A DNA stretch of 64,000 bases from assembly GCA_030431525.1 (NCBI GenBank), contig JAUIJC010000017.1, forward strand, positions 1 through 64,000, read 5' to 3'. A program made the translations under genes and the position numbers. Below the pieces are notes generated by a model, which was not told where the DNA came from, searched no databases, and saw only the letters and a program-made list of their open reading frames with translations. The DNA is from Bacteroidia bacterium. GTDB taxonomy: Bacteria; Bacteroidota; Bacteroidia; Cytophagales; JAAEPT01. Position 1 is the first letter of the stretch. Each line of letters begins with the position of its first letter. This document shows, in pieces, positions 10,531-17,127 of this stretch.

Positions 10531-12655
10531 AGCCATCGAAGTTGTTGCTGAAATCACATTCCACAAAATTTGGCCCCGGCCAATCGCTTACGGGGTCAAA
10601 AGGCAACGGCGTCGTGCCGTCGTCATTGGCAATAACATAGAGGTCGAAAGGTTGCGGAATCCCAGAAACATCAATGGTAAACGGTGCTGTAATGGAATCA
10701 TTGACGGGAATTGGCTCATTGAAAATGACGGTCGTAATCAACTGCGCTCCTGGCTCCAACGGATTCCCTGCATAAAAACTCACCGGAACTCCAGAGGGAA
10801 AATCCATGGAGCCCGTGTTGGCAATGGTGACCGTGACATCCACTTTTCCATCAATCACCCCGCAGGCACCCAACTCAAAAGAAGGGCTCAGGTTTGGAGC
10901 GGGATTGTACGGACAGCCCTCAGCATCCAACAAAGTCACCTGGGTCATGTGGTTGTTATAGGCCCTGGTGGGCGAACAATCACAACTGGCCCCACTACCG
11001 GTAATCACCGCCTTGTTGGTAGGGTTTCGAGGAACAGTCAGGTCATTATTGATGGTGGTTGGATGATAGGCATGTTGGTTCCAAATCGGTCGTGTGGCCG
11101 CCCACGGCAAAGACGGAGCTCCCTCAAATACCACAAGACGACCTTCATTGGTGCGTCCCGTCCGACAGAGGGAAACCGCCTCAGCAAAGCCATCACCATC
11201 GATGTCGGCAATGGTGGTTCGCTCGGCTCCCGTTCCAGAAGCACAGGCAATATTCAATAAATCCACGGCCGCATTTCCCGTACCGTCGATGATGCGCAGA
11301 CGGGTTTCATCCCTATAAAAAAGCTCACTTACGCCATCTGCGTTGATGTCAAAAAGCGAAATGCCCGTAACCCCAGAATTATCCGAGGTGTTCAACTGCC
11401 ATTTTACGTTCAACCCTCCCCCGTCGTAATCCAAGGCAAACACTCGACGCTCGGTGGTGTATCCAATCTCGGGGGCACAATCGTCATCAATATTTCCCAC
11501 AAAGGGAATTCCTACTGTGAATCCATAGCGTGAAGTGCTGGAAAGGCCATAAGTATCATGACGGCCCATAAAGGTGTTGGTCTGGCCATCCCACAAAATC
11601 AGATGGGAACTGTTCTCTCCACGCCAGGTATAAATGATGTCTAAATCTCCATCCAGGTCAATATCCGCAATGGAGGTGGTACCATCTCCCGCATTCGCCA
11701 CACCAGTAAGCTCGGCGCCTACTGTCATCGTATTACCTGCAGTTCCGTTGGGATTGGTGATGTTGACCGCATAAACCTGACTACCCGCAACTAATTCCAA
11801 ACCAGCGCTTGGGAGGATATCCGCAGCAATAGTCATGAAAAATCCTTCGTAGGGAGCTCTGGAGCCACTCCAACCAATGTTGTTGTTGGCACCGCCCTGA
11901 CAAAGCAGTTGACCCGTTTCGGCATTAAAAATTTGGTTGAGCAAATACACCTCGGCAATGCCATCCCCATTGAAATCGGCAATGCCCATGTTTGGGGCTG
12001 ACTGATATTCAGCATAGCCATATTCAATGGCCGAACGCCAATACTCCTCGTATTGACCAGATCCCGTGTTATACTTATAGCAAATCACCCGTCGGCGATC
12101 ATTCCCCTGATTAAATCGTCGGCCAGCGGTGGCCACAAAAATCTCGGCATAGCCGTCTCCATCCACATCAGCTATCGCAGGATCCATGGTGGTGGACCAC
12201 GCCAAATAAGGAGTAACAATGGTTTCTTCCACGGTGCCTGTTGCACCATCAAGAATATGAAGGTCCTGAGCCTCACGCGCGTTTCCGCGTCCCACCTCCT
12301 TAAAATTACGATCAGACTGGACGACCATTTCAGGAGCTCCATCCTGATCCAAGTCAGCAACTAAGACGGTATTATAGGTGACGGACAACTGCCCTGTGCG
12401 GTACTTTTCCCGAATCTCAAACTCAGAAACAGGCGGTTGTTGCGAACAGGTCATTGAATGCGAAAAGCAATCGGGATCCATATCGTCCACCATGCCATCG
12501 CCATCATCATCAATACCATTATCACAGATTTCCGTTCCTTGGGCAAATGCCATGGAAGGCGACAGACATAATCCTCCCCAAAGCATCAGCATGCAAAAGA
12601 AAACTGAAGTCCACCTGAAGCGCCTTGTCAATTCACCTTGTCCGATTCTCACCAT
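1..12655 (-). CDS. Giant secreted FG-GAP / Ig-like repeat protein (3' end outside window)
   Basis: One frame stays open on the minus strand from the ATG at 12655-12653 to the left edge, giving at least 4218 codons. The N-terminus has basic residues, a hydrophobic core and a probable signal peptidase site after Ala-Phe-Ala-Gln (about residue 37). Next comes an acidic motif, CDNGIDDDGDGMVDDMDPDC, that looks like a Ca-binding DxDxDG loop. Residues about 70-555 hold FG-GAP/VCBS-like turns (ADLDQDGAPE and similar). Residues about 575-700 resemble a CARDB adhesion domain. From about residue 710 to the edge there are roughly 40 Ig-like repeats of about 88 aa with the pattern AGPDxxxC...GxWxxxGxGxF...YxPS..D...G.V.L.L...GNG.C. 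Such proteins are usually outer-surface adhesins or gliding/biofilm factors exported by T9SS; a C-terminal sorting domain would lie beyond the window. Surface location is inferred and the ligand is unknown. Confidence 0.9.
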   Translation of the reverse strand, partial: MVRIGQGELTRRFRWTSVFFCMLMLWGGLCLSPSMAFAQGTEICDNGIDDDGDGMVDDMDPDCFSHSMTCSQQPPVSEFEIREKYRTGQLSVTYNTVLVADLDQDGAPEMVVQSDRNFKEVGRGNAREAQDLHILDGATGTVEETIVTPYLAWSTTMDPAIADVDGDGYAEIFVATAGRRFNQGNDRRRVICYKYNTGSGQYEEYWRSAIEYGYAEYQSAPNMGIADFNGDGIAEVYLLNQIFNAETGQLLCQGGANNNIGWSGSRAPYEGFFMTIAADILPSAGLELVAGSQVYAVNITNPNGTAGNTMTVGAELTGVANAGDGTTSIADIDLDGDLDIIYTWRGENSSHLILWDGQTNTFMGRHDTYGLSSTSRYGFTVGIPFVGNIDDDCAPEIGYTTERRVFALDYDGGGLNVKWQLNTSDNSGVTGISLFDINADGVSELFYRDETRLRIIDGTGNAAVDLLNIACASGTGAERTTIADIDGDGFAEAVSLCRTGRTNEGRLVVFEGAPSLPWAATRPIWNQHAYHPTTINNDLTVPRNPTNKAVITGSGASCDCSPTRAYNNHMTQVTLLDAEGCPYNPAPNLSPSFELGACGVIDGKVDVTVTIANTGSMDFPSGVPVSFYAGNPLEPGAQLITTVIFNEPIPVNDSITAPFTIDVSGIPQPFDLYVIANDDGTTPLPFDPVSDWPGPNFVECDFSNNFDGLSTAPWVVAISDVFMCSSSVTQSVTATTNATAILWTGNGSFSDPTSLTTDYTPTPAEIDSGFADLVIRTDNNGICDEAYDTTRIWITETGEIEAGAQIFVCANAESVPLNPTVSDGLSIEWVGTGTFIPNNFTPDASYVPTQEERDAGIIALFLRVDSVGACPPLQDTLEIIFAPKPSADAGPDQSYCENNPVINLQGGGVANVYEWIGGAGNFAPDRTDRNAVYTPTASEIASGSLTLILQANRSSSITCEPAFDTVSFTFTDAPLVNAGSDAVVCENNPVADLNGGLVNATAGTWVGNGGSFSPNETSLNVQYTLSDAEVTAGQTTVYFTSEGDNNCLLVQDSVLITVTPAPLVDAGEDVSVCENNALITLDGSVSSEASGGVWSGGNGTFVPNAQSLNATYLPTNAEITSGSLTLSLTSTGNGDCNPVSDEMVITFTPSPAVDAGPNQTLCKIRNGIDLNGSVTIASGGIWSGGTGSFSDVNDLNATYTPSPADLTAGSVTLTLTSIGNGLCNPVSDQLTLTFEDGPSVNAGPDIIVCGNSSGVALNGLVQNATGGRWTTLGSGSFSQRNDLNATYSPSAEDIANGSVSLVLRNRGNNRCGQVNDTLLITFEDVPTVNAGPDRTVCANDFPIQLEGSGNPARWSGGEGTFSDVNSFNATYNPSANELSNGYVLLTLTTIPSGTCPVVTDQVQFTLLPAPEVDAGPDLAICGSESSVSLAGVVTNADGGRWTTSGSGSFSNANDLNATYSPSNVDRENGFVDLTLTSTGFSCSPDSDVLRLTIAPTIEADAGPNLSMCANGDPMQLNGTVEEATGGVWTSSGSGTFLPNNTSLNARYQPSDADLANGSVVLTLTSTGNGGCPSAQDAMRLSFTPAPTVDAGQDQTLCRDVAEIQLSGNVNIATGGEWSTNGTGTFSPSQFALNATYIPSVADGSLGQLTFTLNSTGNKTCNAVEDQLTVLFEEEPVVEAGPDQTVCANVDVELRGQVENAQGGTWTSSGSGSFSDANSLATTYTPSANDIALGSVFLTLTSTGNGNCNAVSDRLEVSFEPAPTISAGPDQIVCADANGVQLGASVTVASGVQWTTSGSGTFSDANDLSPVYTLSASDTTAGQVTLIVETVGASGCAVESDSLLLTITPAPIADAGTDVTICAGEDVALQGSVTHATGGLWRTSGTGVFLPSEAQLDAVYRPSAGDIANGAVSLTLSSQGNGLCQPAEASILVTIEPTPVVFAGNDTTVCENTSGIPLQGIMSNASGAQWTTDGTGTFTPNASALNATYVPSANDLTLGQVQVRLESEPTGACSSVADSMTISFEAMPMVEAGPDITICENADRFTLQGEVENADGGIWFADHSGSFFPSVDDLNAEYVIGGDDPEFVSKGTGTFYVTLTSTGNGICPAVADSFALTLTPMPMVDAGPDKVICNNDSSGVLLDPTTIERAGGGLWLTTGTGTFSPNASSSPATYFPSTADLDSGVVELVLMSTANGTCSPVFDSLLITVEEGPVATAGPDTTLCASDAVLQLNGQIEHATAGQWSTSSGEGTFSPDANSLDAVFTPSQAQLDAGVVVLRLTAMAEGSCPDDVERMTVIFDPSPIVDAGPDVTICENVQDINLQGQASDASSVVWTSLGTGSFAQADQLITTYSPSATDLSNGSVQLVLSAISSGVCPDVMDTLTIQFTPSVTVDAGPPTLCGNEAGISLEGSVGIASGGRWTTTGTGDFLPSANALDATYIPSGADMTAGSIMLYLSTTGNGSCIPATDSVELSLSPAPTVEAGNNMVVCETDQINLSGTVGNATGGQWTSQGTGTFANANSLTTTYTPSASDIANGTLVFQLTSTGNSCSDESDSLTVTFAPSPTVNAGDDINICGDRSNVPLDGLIEVASGGQWTTSGTGTFLPSATDPQAIYQPSQADVDSGRVVLVLEANYAFCPTASDSVVLTISPVPTLDIGPDIDLCVNVQDTSLTAQLDGNFDLLWTTSGDGTFSPDDTSLTVVYTPSANDHLAGSVVIQASTTNNGACPLATDELTISFGEAPVVQITVENTCEDRDTIPLFGNVSGANGVRWSSSGGGSFYPNDRVLNPIYIRSAFDVGTVDFTLSSVGNGNCLPATDMVTINIQAKPDADAGPNQFVCANSPTVSLSGSVANATGGQWSSMGGGSFGNANNLNTSYTPSASDIANGSVNLVLETTGNGLCYPVSDTMTVSISNAPDLDAGPSVICAIGDEVPLGANYSDATGVTWTTSGTGTFSPNANVAYPMYEPSADDELAGMVTITVTTIGGCAPASQEIELHFIQPPVADAGADEGFCETVLETPITGNIGFADEFWWTSSGTGSFDDDRALNANYSPSDADRDAGFVDIILSSRNAGNICPPARDTLRLTIEELPFVIVENAEICTDEDIVLEVNTNAETVAWTENGAGYFVPTDNAQTVYLVDPSDIGKVINATVSTVGATYCPEASADLDMYIQLPPMAEAGDHLEVCEQVTEFPVSGSLTDVTAGVWTSSGSGSFADANNLATTYQPSASDVANGSVMLYLTTDHDVCENHTDSVRVVFIPAPSVAIEDTVVCTTSDFVLLNPTVGAFSSVTWSTDGAGNFTDNEVLDAIYNIAPADTLSGSVTLTLTVNGVGDYCEAVTDDAVLTIQTGPSVQATPDFGCATEEGILLDVASQSQSSGVLWSSSGSGLFLPDRASNSVVYYPSADDEASGSIEVYVQTTGNGLCAPAWDTVTVYPIDPPMVEASAIGDTICGGTSTIDLTATLTNASGVSWSTEGTGSFDDSTSVNPEYTPSTADRDQGFVDFFVETTGNGSCQPAFDTLRVAFSDEPLANVSVGDSLEICADQPSIALEGTVENASSGLWTSLGTGTFAPSAEVNSPVYYPSVEDTANGQVTLVFESVGHRYCPPVYDSLVISIAPEPVLSFISDTLEVCETDTVIQLSASIANADSVQWTSSGNGNFSDRSDVDGTYTLSSDDIADGVVVLTLTTADDGLCAPVTSSQVIFVVPSPVVEAGVDQEFCENVDSVFLSPEVENGGAGRWISSGSGSFSADSTAYLPSAGDKSAGSVDLVYIVSGLSACADVRDSISLSFQPLPTADAGPDFEVCADTAGIQLSGSFTNAQNGKWSTNGTGLFIPLADTVNTMYRPSSFDADTGQVQLVFKTTGNGICPAGTDTATLFINPQPEVDAGTRQTVCEDVGTVQLRGSYVGDGSVVWTSPTSGNFDPNNTVQTEYTLSPEDIANGEVILTLTYTDNGLCKPVSDEVTIFINPAPTVEAGPDLSLCADVGSISLSGQFTRSGGARWTTNGNGAFMPSRDSLEVDYILTAQDTARGSLQFTLTTVDNYGCQPVSDALVVDLRPAPKVVVPDSLSMCELEDSVEVYGEFTHTSGGLWSTNGTGVFAPDASWQTTYYFPSDRDKSLGQLTLTLTSTDNETCNPAIGNVVLTITPAPTVDAGEDQVVCADADTLYLTADTSLTSGVQWTSTGAGTFVPNAQALNPKYVVAPSDTASGGVAFSVTTVDD

Positions 12656-13036
12656 AGTCTGACAGTGTTGCTTTCCCCACGTAAGTTATTGACTGCCAGT
12701 GTGCAATCCGCGTACCAACATCTTTTTCAACAGACTGGTTATTAGTACGTTACATATCATTCCATGGATAAAAACTCAGCCAGACTAATGCTTCCAACAA
12801 ATCAAAAAAACGACGCTCAAGACCCCTCCATTGACCCCAAACGGACATTATTCTCACAAACGGAAAAAATTTCATTCGCTTTGAATGATTCTTTTGGGGA
12901 ATGATTTTGCTGTGACCCACTGTTCATAAAAAATCTTTTTCCTCTGATTTCCAGCCACATAAACATATCCCCCTGATGTACCATTCTGCTAAAAGTCACC
13001 AAAAACCCTTATCTTCTGAGGTTAACCCCATACCCT
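12656..13036. other. Divergent intergenic region between the giant repeat gene and the GH18 gene
   Basis: This 381-bp gap separates two divergent start codons and must hold both promoters. I see no convincing TTTG/TAnnTTTG Bacteroidetes promoter pair, no strong hairpin and no repeat. A 61-codon minus-strand reading frame at 12817-13002 has no recognisable features and is not called. Confidence 0.5.
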
Positions 13037-14233
13037 ATGCGCCACCTCTATTCCCTTCTATTGCTCTTTTTTGCGGTTTCTGCCCAAGCGCGAAATGTGA
13101 TGTCTTGGGTACCACCCTACAGCATCCAGACTTCTTACAACCTGCTTAACACTGGAAGCCCAGCCAACATTGAAAATGGCTTGACCCATTTGGGCCTCCA
13201 ATGGTGGGTACCTGATGGCACTGGAGGCATCACCTTTATCACTGATTATCAATACACCTCCTTGGGGGATTTAAGTGATGAGGTAGAAATGTTTGTGGAT
13301 TGGGGCGATGCCAATGATGTGGAAACCATGCTCTGCCTTTTCAATATCCATGATGATGATTTTGACTGGGATATTGCTATTTCCGCTTTTGGCCAATACC
13401 AAGATGAATCGGTAGCCTCAATTATCGCCGAGGTGGAAAAATACAATTTGGATGGCGTGGATATCGACTTTGAGGGTGGTGGTGACCAGTCCCTCGACAT
13501 GAGCGATTTTGCTGAATTCCTGTATAAGCTCAACAACGAACTAAAGAAAAATGGAAAGACATTGTCGGTTGATGTTTTTCCATCGCCATGCTACAATGCG
13601 CCCAATGTAAATTGGATTCCAAACCTGGCTCCCTATTGTGATTTCGTGAACGTGATGGGCTACGATGAAACTTATGAAGGGAATTCCGCATCTTTTTATT
13701 GCTCCCAAAACTCAGATTACAGCCACCAAGCAGTTTTGCAATACAGCTTTATCAAAAGCTTCCTTGACAAAAATGACATTGACGATTTCAAAGTGAACTA
13801 CGGCGTTCCTGGCTGGATGGAATATTGGGGAGAACCAAGTGAAAACAGCCAGACCATTTTGGGACACATGGCCGATATCGAGAACCTGACGGACGGAGCT
13901 GGAATGGCTATTTGGGACATTGCCCTGATGAATGGGGGCACGTGGAGGGAATCAACTACTTGGGACAAAATCGAGGAATTCAAAGCCACTCCGACACTAA
14001 GTGTTGAGGATGGCGAAGAGGACAATCATCCTATCGCTTACAATCCTGCTTCAGAACAAATTATGATCGAAGGCAAAAATGGGACGCTCGCCTTGGTAAG
14101 TGTGGACGGCAGGGTTTTACAGCAAACAAAAGACAACACCATGGACCTTAATGCGCAGAACCCTGGCATTTACATCGTCCAATTCACCAGTACCAACCAA
14201 GAACAATTCAGCCGAACAGTGGTGAAATACTAA
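13037..14233 (+). CDS. Secreted glycoside hydrolase family 18 (chitinase-like) with T9SS sorting domain
   Basis: The 398-aa product has a signal peptide ending near Ala-Gln-Ala (residues 1-18), then a GH18 TIM-barrel. The catalytic strand-4 motif DGVDIDFEG lies at residues 139-147, matching the family DxxDxDxE with Glu146 as the predicted acid/base. Downstream, NVMGYDETY fits the conserved barrel strand carrying Met and Tyr. After about residue 320, the last 75 residues (IAYNPASEQ..., VSVDGRVLQQ, GIYIVQF) form a type A T9SS C-terminal sorting domain, so the enzyme should pass the outer membrane and be released or anchored. Family members hydrolyse chitin or other GlcNAc polymers, or act as endo-beta-N-acetylglucosaminidases; the substrate here is not determined. 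The next gene starts 3 bp after the stop, suggesting co-transcription. Confidence 0.93.
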   Translation: MRHLYSLLLLFFAVSAQARNVMSWVPPYSIQTSYNLLNTGSPANIENGLTHLGLQWWVPDGTGGITFITDYQYTSLGDLSDEVEMFVDWGDANDVETMLCLFNIHDDDFDWDIAISAFGQYQDESVASIIAEVEKYNLDGVDIDFEGGGDQSLDMSDFAEFLYKLNNELKKNGKTLSVDVFPSPCYNAPNVNWIPNLAPYCDFVNVMGYDETYEGNSASFYCSQNSDYSHQAVLQYSFIKSFLDKNDIDDFKVNYGVPGWMEYWGEPSENSQTILGHMADIENLTDGAGMAIWDIALMNGGTWRESTTWDKIEEFKATPTLSVEDGEEDNHPIAYNPASEQIMIEGKNGTLALVSVDGRVLQQTKDNTMDLNAQNPGIYIVQFTSTNQEQFSRTVVKY

Positions 14234-14236
14234 CCC

Positions 14237-14473
14237 ATGTACAAGCCCAAAAAACCATTGGAAAAACTCCTGGCAGTGCTGGTCTTGACGAGTACAATGC
14301 TCGTCGGCCTGGCTCTGCTGGGAGGAACCTCTTGGTTTCAGGAAAAGCCACCGAGGCCAGAATTCCATCCATATCCACGTCGCATCAAGGAGAAGAAACC
14401 AAGCACCCTTTGGCAACGGCTCCAAGACTCCTCTTTTCAATCCACTCCAGATTCCACGACCCACACACCATGA
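14237..14473 (+). CDS. Small single-pass membrane protein of unknown function
   Basis: This 78-aa frame starts 3 bp after the GH18 stop, and its TGA overlaps the next ATG (ATGA at 14470-14473), a layout typical of translational coupling. A basic N-terminus (MYKPKKPLEK) precedes one hydrophobic segment at about residues 10-30, then a Pro/Lys/Arg-rich soluble tail. I recognise no family. The tight spacing on both sides is the main reason to call it real; composition alone would not be enough. Confidence 0.6.
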   Translation: MYKPKKPLEKLLAVLVLTSTMLVGLALLGGTSWFQEKPPRPEFHPYPRRIKEKKPSTLWQRLQDSSFQSTPDSTTHTP

Positions 14474-15186
14474 TTGATCCCATGGGTCAGGCCATTCAAG
14501 ACTATCTTGAACAGCCCGACGAAAATGCCATTATCCACGTTGCCACGGAATTGATCGGCAACGAAGACCTTCCCGTCTCCTACCTTTTCCGAACCTTTGA
14601 CGAATGCCCCATCACCGAGCAGACGGCGTTAAAAGCTTGTCGAGGCAAAGTGCTGGACATTGGCGCAGGAGCTGGCTCGCATAGCCTTTGGCTCCAAGAA
14701 AACGGGGTTGAGGTGACCGCCCTTGAAATCTCGGGGCAGTCCGTGAATGCCATGAAAAATCGTGGCCTCAAAAACGTGGTCCACGGTGACCTTTTCAATT
14801 ATCAAGGGGAAACCTACGACACCATCCTCCTGCTGATGAACGGCATTGGGCTGGCGGGTCAATTGGGTGAGATGCCCAACTTTTTAGAAAAGCTCAAGAC
14901 CCTGCTCAATCCCAACGGACAAATCCTCGCCGAAAGCGCCGATTATCTCCATGATATGCTGGACGAAGACGGCAATCCTGCCATTGACTTGGAAGGCCAT
15001 TATTACGGCGAAGTCCAATACCAAATGAGCTACAACAACCAACAGGGAAAACCCTTTGACTGGCTGTATCTTTCTTATGGGTTGTTGAAGGATTATGCAG
15101 AGGCTTCGGACTTGAATTGTACGCTGTTAGATGAGGGCGAGGATGGGGAATTTTTGGTGAGGTTGGTAGATAAAAATTTCGTTTAA
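14470..15186 (+). CDS. Class I SAM-dependent methyltransferase
   Basis: The 238-aa product has the Rossmann SAM-binding motif I VLDIGAGAGSHSLWL at about residues 61-75, an acidic residue ending strand 2 (VTALEIS), and a motif IV-like strand (YDTILLLMNGIGLAG). The ATG at 14470 was chosen over the in-frame ATG at 14332 because the earlier start would overlap almost half of the preceding small gene, while 14470 gives an ATGA overlap and a normal family N-terminus. The substrate is unknown; the family is broad (small molecules, proteins, quinones). It closes a probable GH18-small membrane protein-methyltransferase operon. Confidence 0.87.
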   Translation: MIDPMGQAIQDYLEQPDENAIIHVATELIGNEDLPVSYLFRTFDECPITEQTALKACRGKVLDIGAGAGSHSLWLQENGVEVTALEISGQSVNAMKNRGLKNVVHGDLFNYQGETYDTILLLMNGIGLAGQLGEMPNFLEKLKTLLNPNGQILAESADYLHDMLDEDGNPAIDLEGHYYGEVQYQMSYNNQQGKPFDWLYLSYGLLKDYAEASDLNCTLLDEGEDGEFLVRLVDKNFV

Positions 15187-15220
15187 AACCCGTCCAGAAA
15201 ATTATAGTCTGAATCACGCA

Positions 15221-15290
15221 CTGTCATCCTGAGTGTAACAAAGGAACTGGAAAAAACTTAGGCCAGATGCTTCGTTCGTCAGCATGAAAG
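15221..15290. repeat. Degenerate TGTCATCCTGAG-type intergenic palindrome
   Basis: The gap after the methyltransferase carries CTGTCATCCTGAG at its left end and GATGCTTCGTTCGTCAGCAT at its right end, two halves of an imperfect inverted repeat. From general knowledge, this sequence type is scattered between genes in many Bacteroidetes genomes; only one copy is seen here and it is degenerate. Confidence 0.5.
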
Positions 15291-15314
15291 TCCATTTCTT
15301 AAGATACACTTAAA

Positions 15315-16178
15315 ATGAAATCATCATTTTTCCTACTCCTTTTCATCACTGGATTACTAAGTGCTTGCAATCAACAGGCAACAAAAAACGAACTTGAATC
15401 AACTACCACAGCTGTTGATTCAAATGACAAATTGCCACAAAAAGATTCAGCTTTTAAAGAGGAAATCACAGCCAAAGATCAGGAGGTGCTTGACAGCATC
15501 AAGTTTGCTCAAATGCTTCAAAATGCCCTTTCTATCTCCAAAAAACATCTTAATGCAAATCATTTTGAACAAACCATATTAGACTCTATCCCCTACCTCT
15601 GTGGAACTTTTATAAAACTCGGCCACCTTTTTTCGGAAGAAAACCGACATGCCATTATCCGACGAGAAAACAGCGGTATTGTGTATATCGATATTTTCCT
15701 CATTGAACAGGATAGTTTAAGACCAGTCCTTTTCCACGAAAACGCACAAATGTGTTACATCGGGGACACCATTCAAGATGTGAACGGAGATAACAGAAAT
15801 GATTTTTTGGTTCATTGGTATCCTATGAGTGGCTGTTGTTTAAGAGACATATTCGAAGTTTACTGTCAAACAAAAGAAGCCTCCTTCACGCAAAGTACTG
15901 AATTTATAAACCCTACCTTTTCTCCAAAAGAAAGATTGGTTCGCGGGGTCACATATGGCCATCCTGGCCAAAATTCGGAGCTTTATAAAATAAGGTGGAA
16001 AGGAGCATCCATCGACACATTGGAGTTCATTTCCATCAACCCAAAGGATTCTACAAAATATATTAAAAGCAAACGGGGTCGTTATGTTACTCCTGAAAAC
16101 GAGCAAATTAACATTGATAAGATTCCAAAAGAATATAGAAACATCTATGCAATTGACTGGTTCAAAGGGTTTATTTAA
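15315..16178 (+). CDS. Predicted lipoprotein of unknown function
   Basis: The 287-aa product has a lipoprotein signal with lipobox LSAC, so Cys18 is the likely lipidated residue. A Thr/Asp/Lys-rich linker follows to about residue 60. Later, DVNGDNRNDFLVHWYPMSG resembles an FG-GAP-like Asp/Asn-rich loop, followed by a Cys-Cys pair. I recognise no named family. The gene is visibly more AT-rich than its neighbours upstream, as are the two genes after it, so this patch may have a separate history. Membrane anchoring is well supported; function is not. Confidence 0.8.
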   Translation: MKSSFFLLLFITGLLSACNQQATKNELESTTTAVDSNDKLPQKDSAFKEEITAKDQEVLDSIKFAQMLQNALSISKKHLNANHFEQTILDSIPYLCGTFIKLGHLFSEENRHAIIRRENSGIVYIDIFLIEQDSLRPVLFHENAQMCYIGDTIQDVNGDNRNDFLVHWYPMSGCCLRDIFEVYCQTKEASFTQSTEFINPTFSPKERLVRGVTYGHPGQNSELYKIRWKGASIDTLEFISINPKDSTKYIKSKRGRYVTPENEQINIDKIPKEYRNIYAIDWFKGFI

Positions 16179-16190
16179 CAGTTCTTTAGA

Positions 16191-16607
16191 ATGAAAGTTT
16201 ACATAGACATTGACGGCGTATTGCTTACCAAGTCTTCTGAGGTTCCTGATTATGGAAAAGAGTTCATCCATTTTTTAACCAACAACTTTGACTGCTATTG
16301 GCTAACCACCCATTGTCGAGGTGGGGAAAACAGAGCCGTCGAATACCTCTCCAGATATTACGACAAGGAAACTTTGAATATCCTAACCTCCATCCAACCA
16401 ACAGATTGGATGGATAAAAAGACAGAGGGAATAGACTATTCATCGGAGTTTATTTGGCTCGAAGACAATCCTTTTGAGGCCGAAAAAATGGACTTGATTG
16501 AATTTGATTGCCCTCACTCCCTGCTCATCGTTGACCTAAACAGACCTGATGAATTGAGAAATTTGGAGTTAAAATTAAAATCACTTAACAAGCTTAAAAC
16601 AGACTGA
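16191..16607 (+). CDS. Small HAD-like phosphatase
   Basis: The 138-aa protein begins with the HAD motif I (YIDIDGVLL; Asp6 nucleophile and Asp8 acid/base). WLTTHC is a plausible motif II Thr, and FIWLEDNPF resembles the acidic motif IV that binds Mg. There is no cap domain and the length is short for the family, so it is a minimal HAD core. It starts 12 bp after the preceding lipoprotein gene and may share its transcript. The substrate cannot be predicted; similar small proteins are often annotated as HAD hydrolases with no known role. Confidence 0.75.
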   Translation: MKVYIDIDGVLLTKSSEVPDYGKEFIHFLTNNFDCYWLTTHCRGGENRAVEYLSRYYDKETLNILTSIQPTDWMDKKTEGIDYSSEFIWLEDNPFEAEKMDLIEFDCPHSLLIVDLNRPDELRNLELKLKSLNKLKTD

Positions 16608-16653
16608 CAATTACACTTTGATCAATCTTTTAATTCGATAAAAGTATTCTAGA

Positions 16654-16965
16654 ATGAAAAAATTTAACCTTCTCTTCATCCTCGCCCTACTCGCCTCCTG
16701 CCAAAAAGATTTTGAATGTGAAAAGGCGCGTTTATCGGTGGTAAACATTGGAAAGGACACCATCTATTACTGCTGGAACTGTTATCATTCATATGAAGAA
16801 AAATTACCTCCAGGTGACACAGCTTCGACATATTTCTATGACATTTATTATGATTGGGATTGGTCTGGAATAGAAGAATCTACAGGTTCCGCTTTATTTT
16901 CCAGTTCTTCTGGAAACTATGAATTACCTATTAGCACTTGTAAGGAAACCTACTATATCGAATAG
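16654..16965 (+). CDS. Small predicted lipoprotein
   Basis: The 103-aa product has a typical lipoprotein signal (MKKFNLLFILALLASCQ) with Cys16 as the predicted lipidated residue. The mature part has further Cys residues (ECEK, YYCWNCY, ISTCKE) that could form disulfides, and several Tyr/Trp. I recognise no family. It follows the HAD gene by 46 bp in the same AT-rich patch. Confidence 0.7.
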   Translation: MKKFNLLFILALLASCQKDFECEKARLSVVNIGKDTIYYCWNCYHSYEEKLPPGDTASTYFYDIYYDWDWSGIEESTGSALFSSSSGNYELPISTCKETYYIE

Positions 16966-17025
16966 AGTAGATTGATTCCCCAACCCCTATAAATCACTTG
17001 ATAGGCAAAGGATTTCACCCTTTAC

Positions 17026-17085
17026 TGACATATTTCGCCCTTACAGGGCCTCCACCCTCAAGCCCTGTAAGGGCGAAATACGTCA
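17026..17085. terminator. Palindrome with TTTCGCCCTTACAGGGC arms between convergent genes
   Basis: Two 24-nt arms (17026-17049 and 17062-17085) pair with one mismatch around a 12-nt loop. The element sits between the stop codons of two convergent genes and could end transcription from both sides, though there is no clear T-run. The left arm is repeated at 37708-37730 and partly at 35388-35404, so it is also a member of a dispersed repeat family. Confidence 0.65.
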
Positions 17086-17127
17086 ACGATGGATGTTAAT
17101 CCATCGCATCGAGACCAGCCCGTAGCA

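Noticed and set aside
10466-11260. 264-codon plus-strand frame over the giant repeat gene
   Set aside because: It lies antisense to a clear coding frame with Ig-like and CARDB-like protein; its composition (many Arg, His, Gly) is that of a shadow.
12817-13002. 61-codon minus-strand frame in the divergent intergenic gap
   Set aside because: No start context, homology or motif; kept only as a remark.
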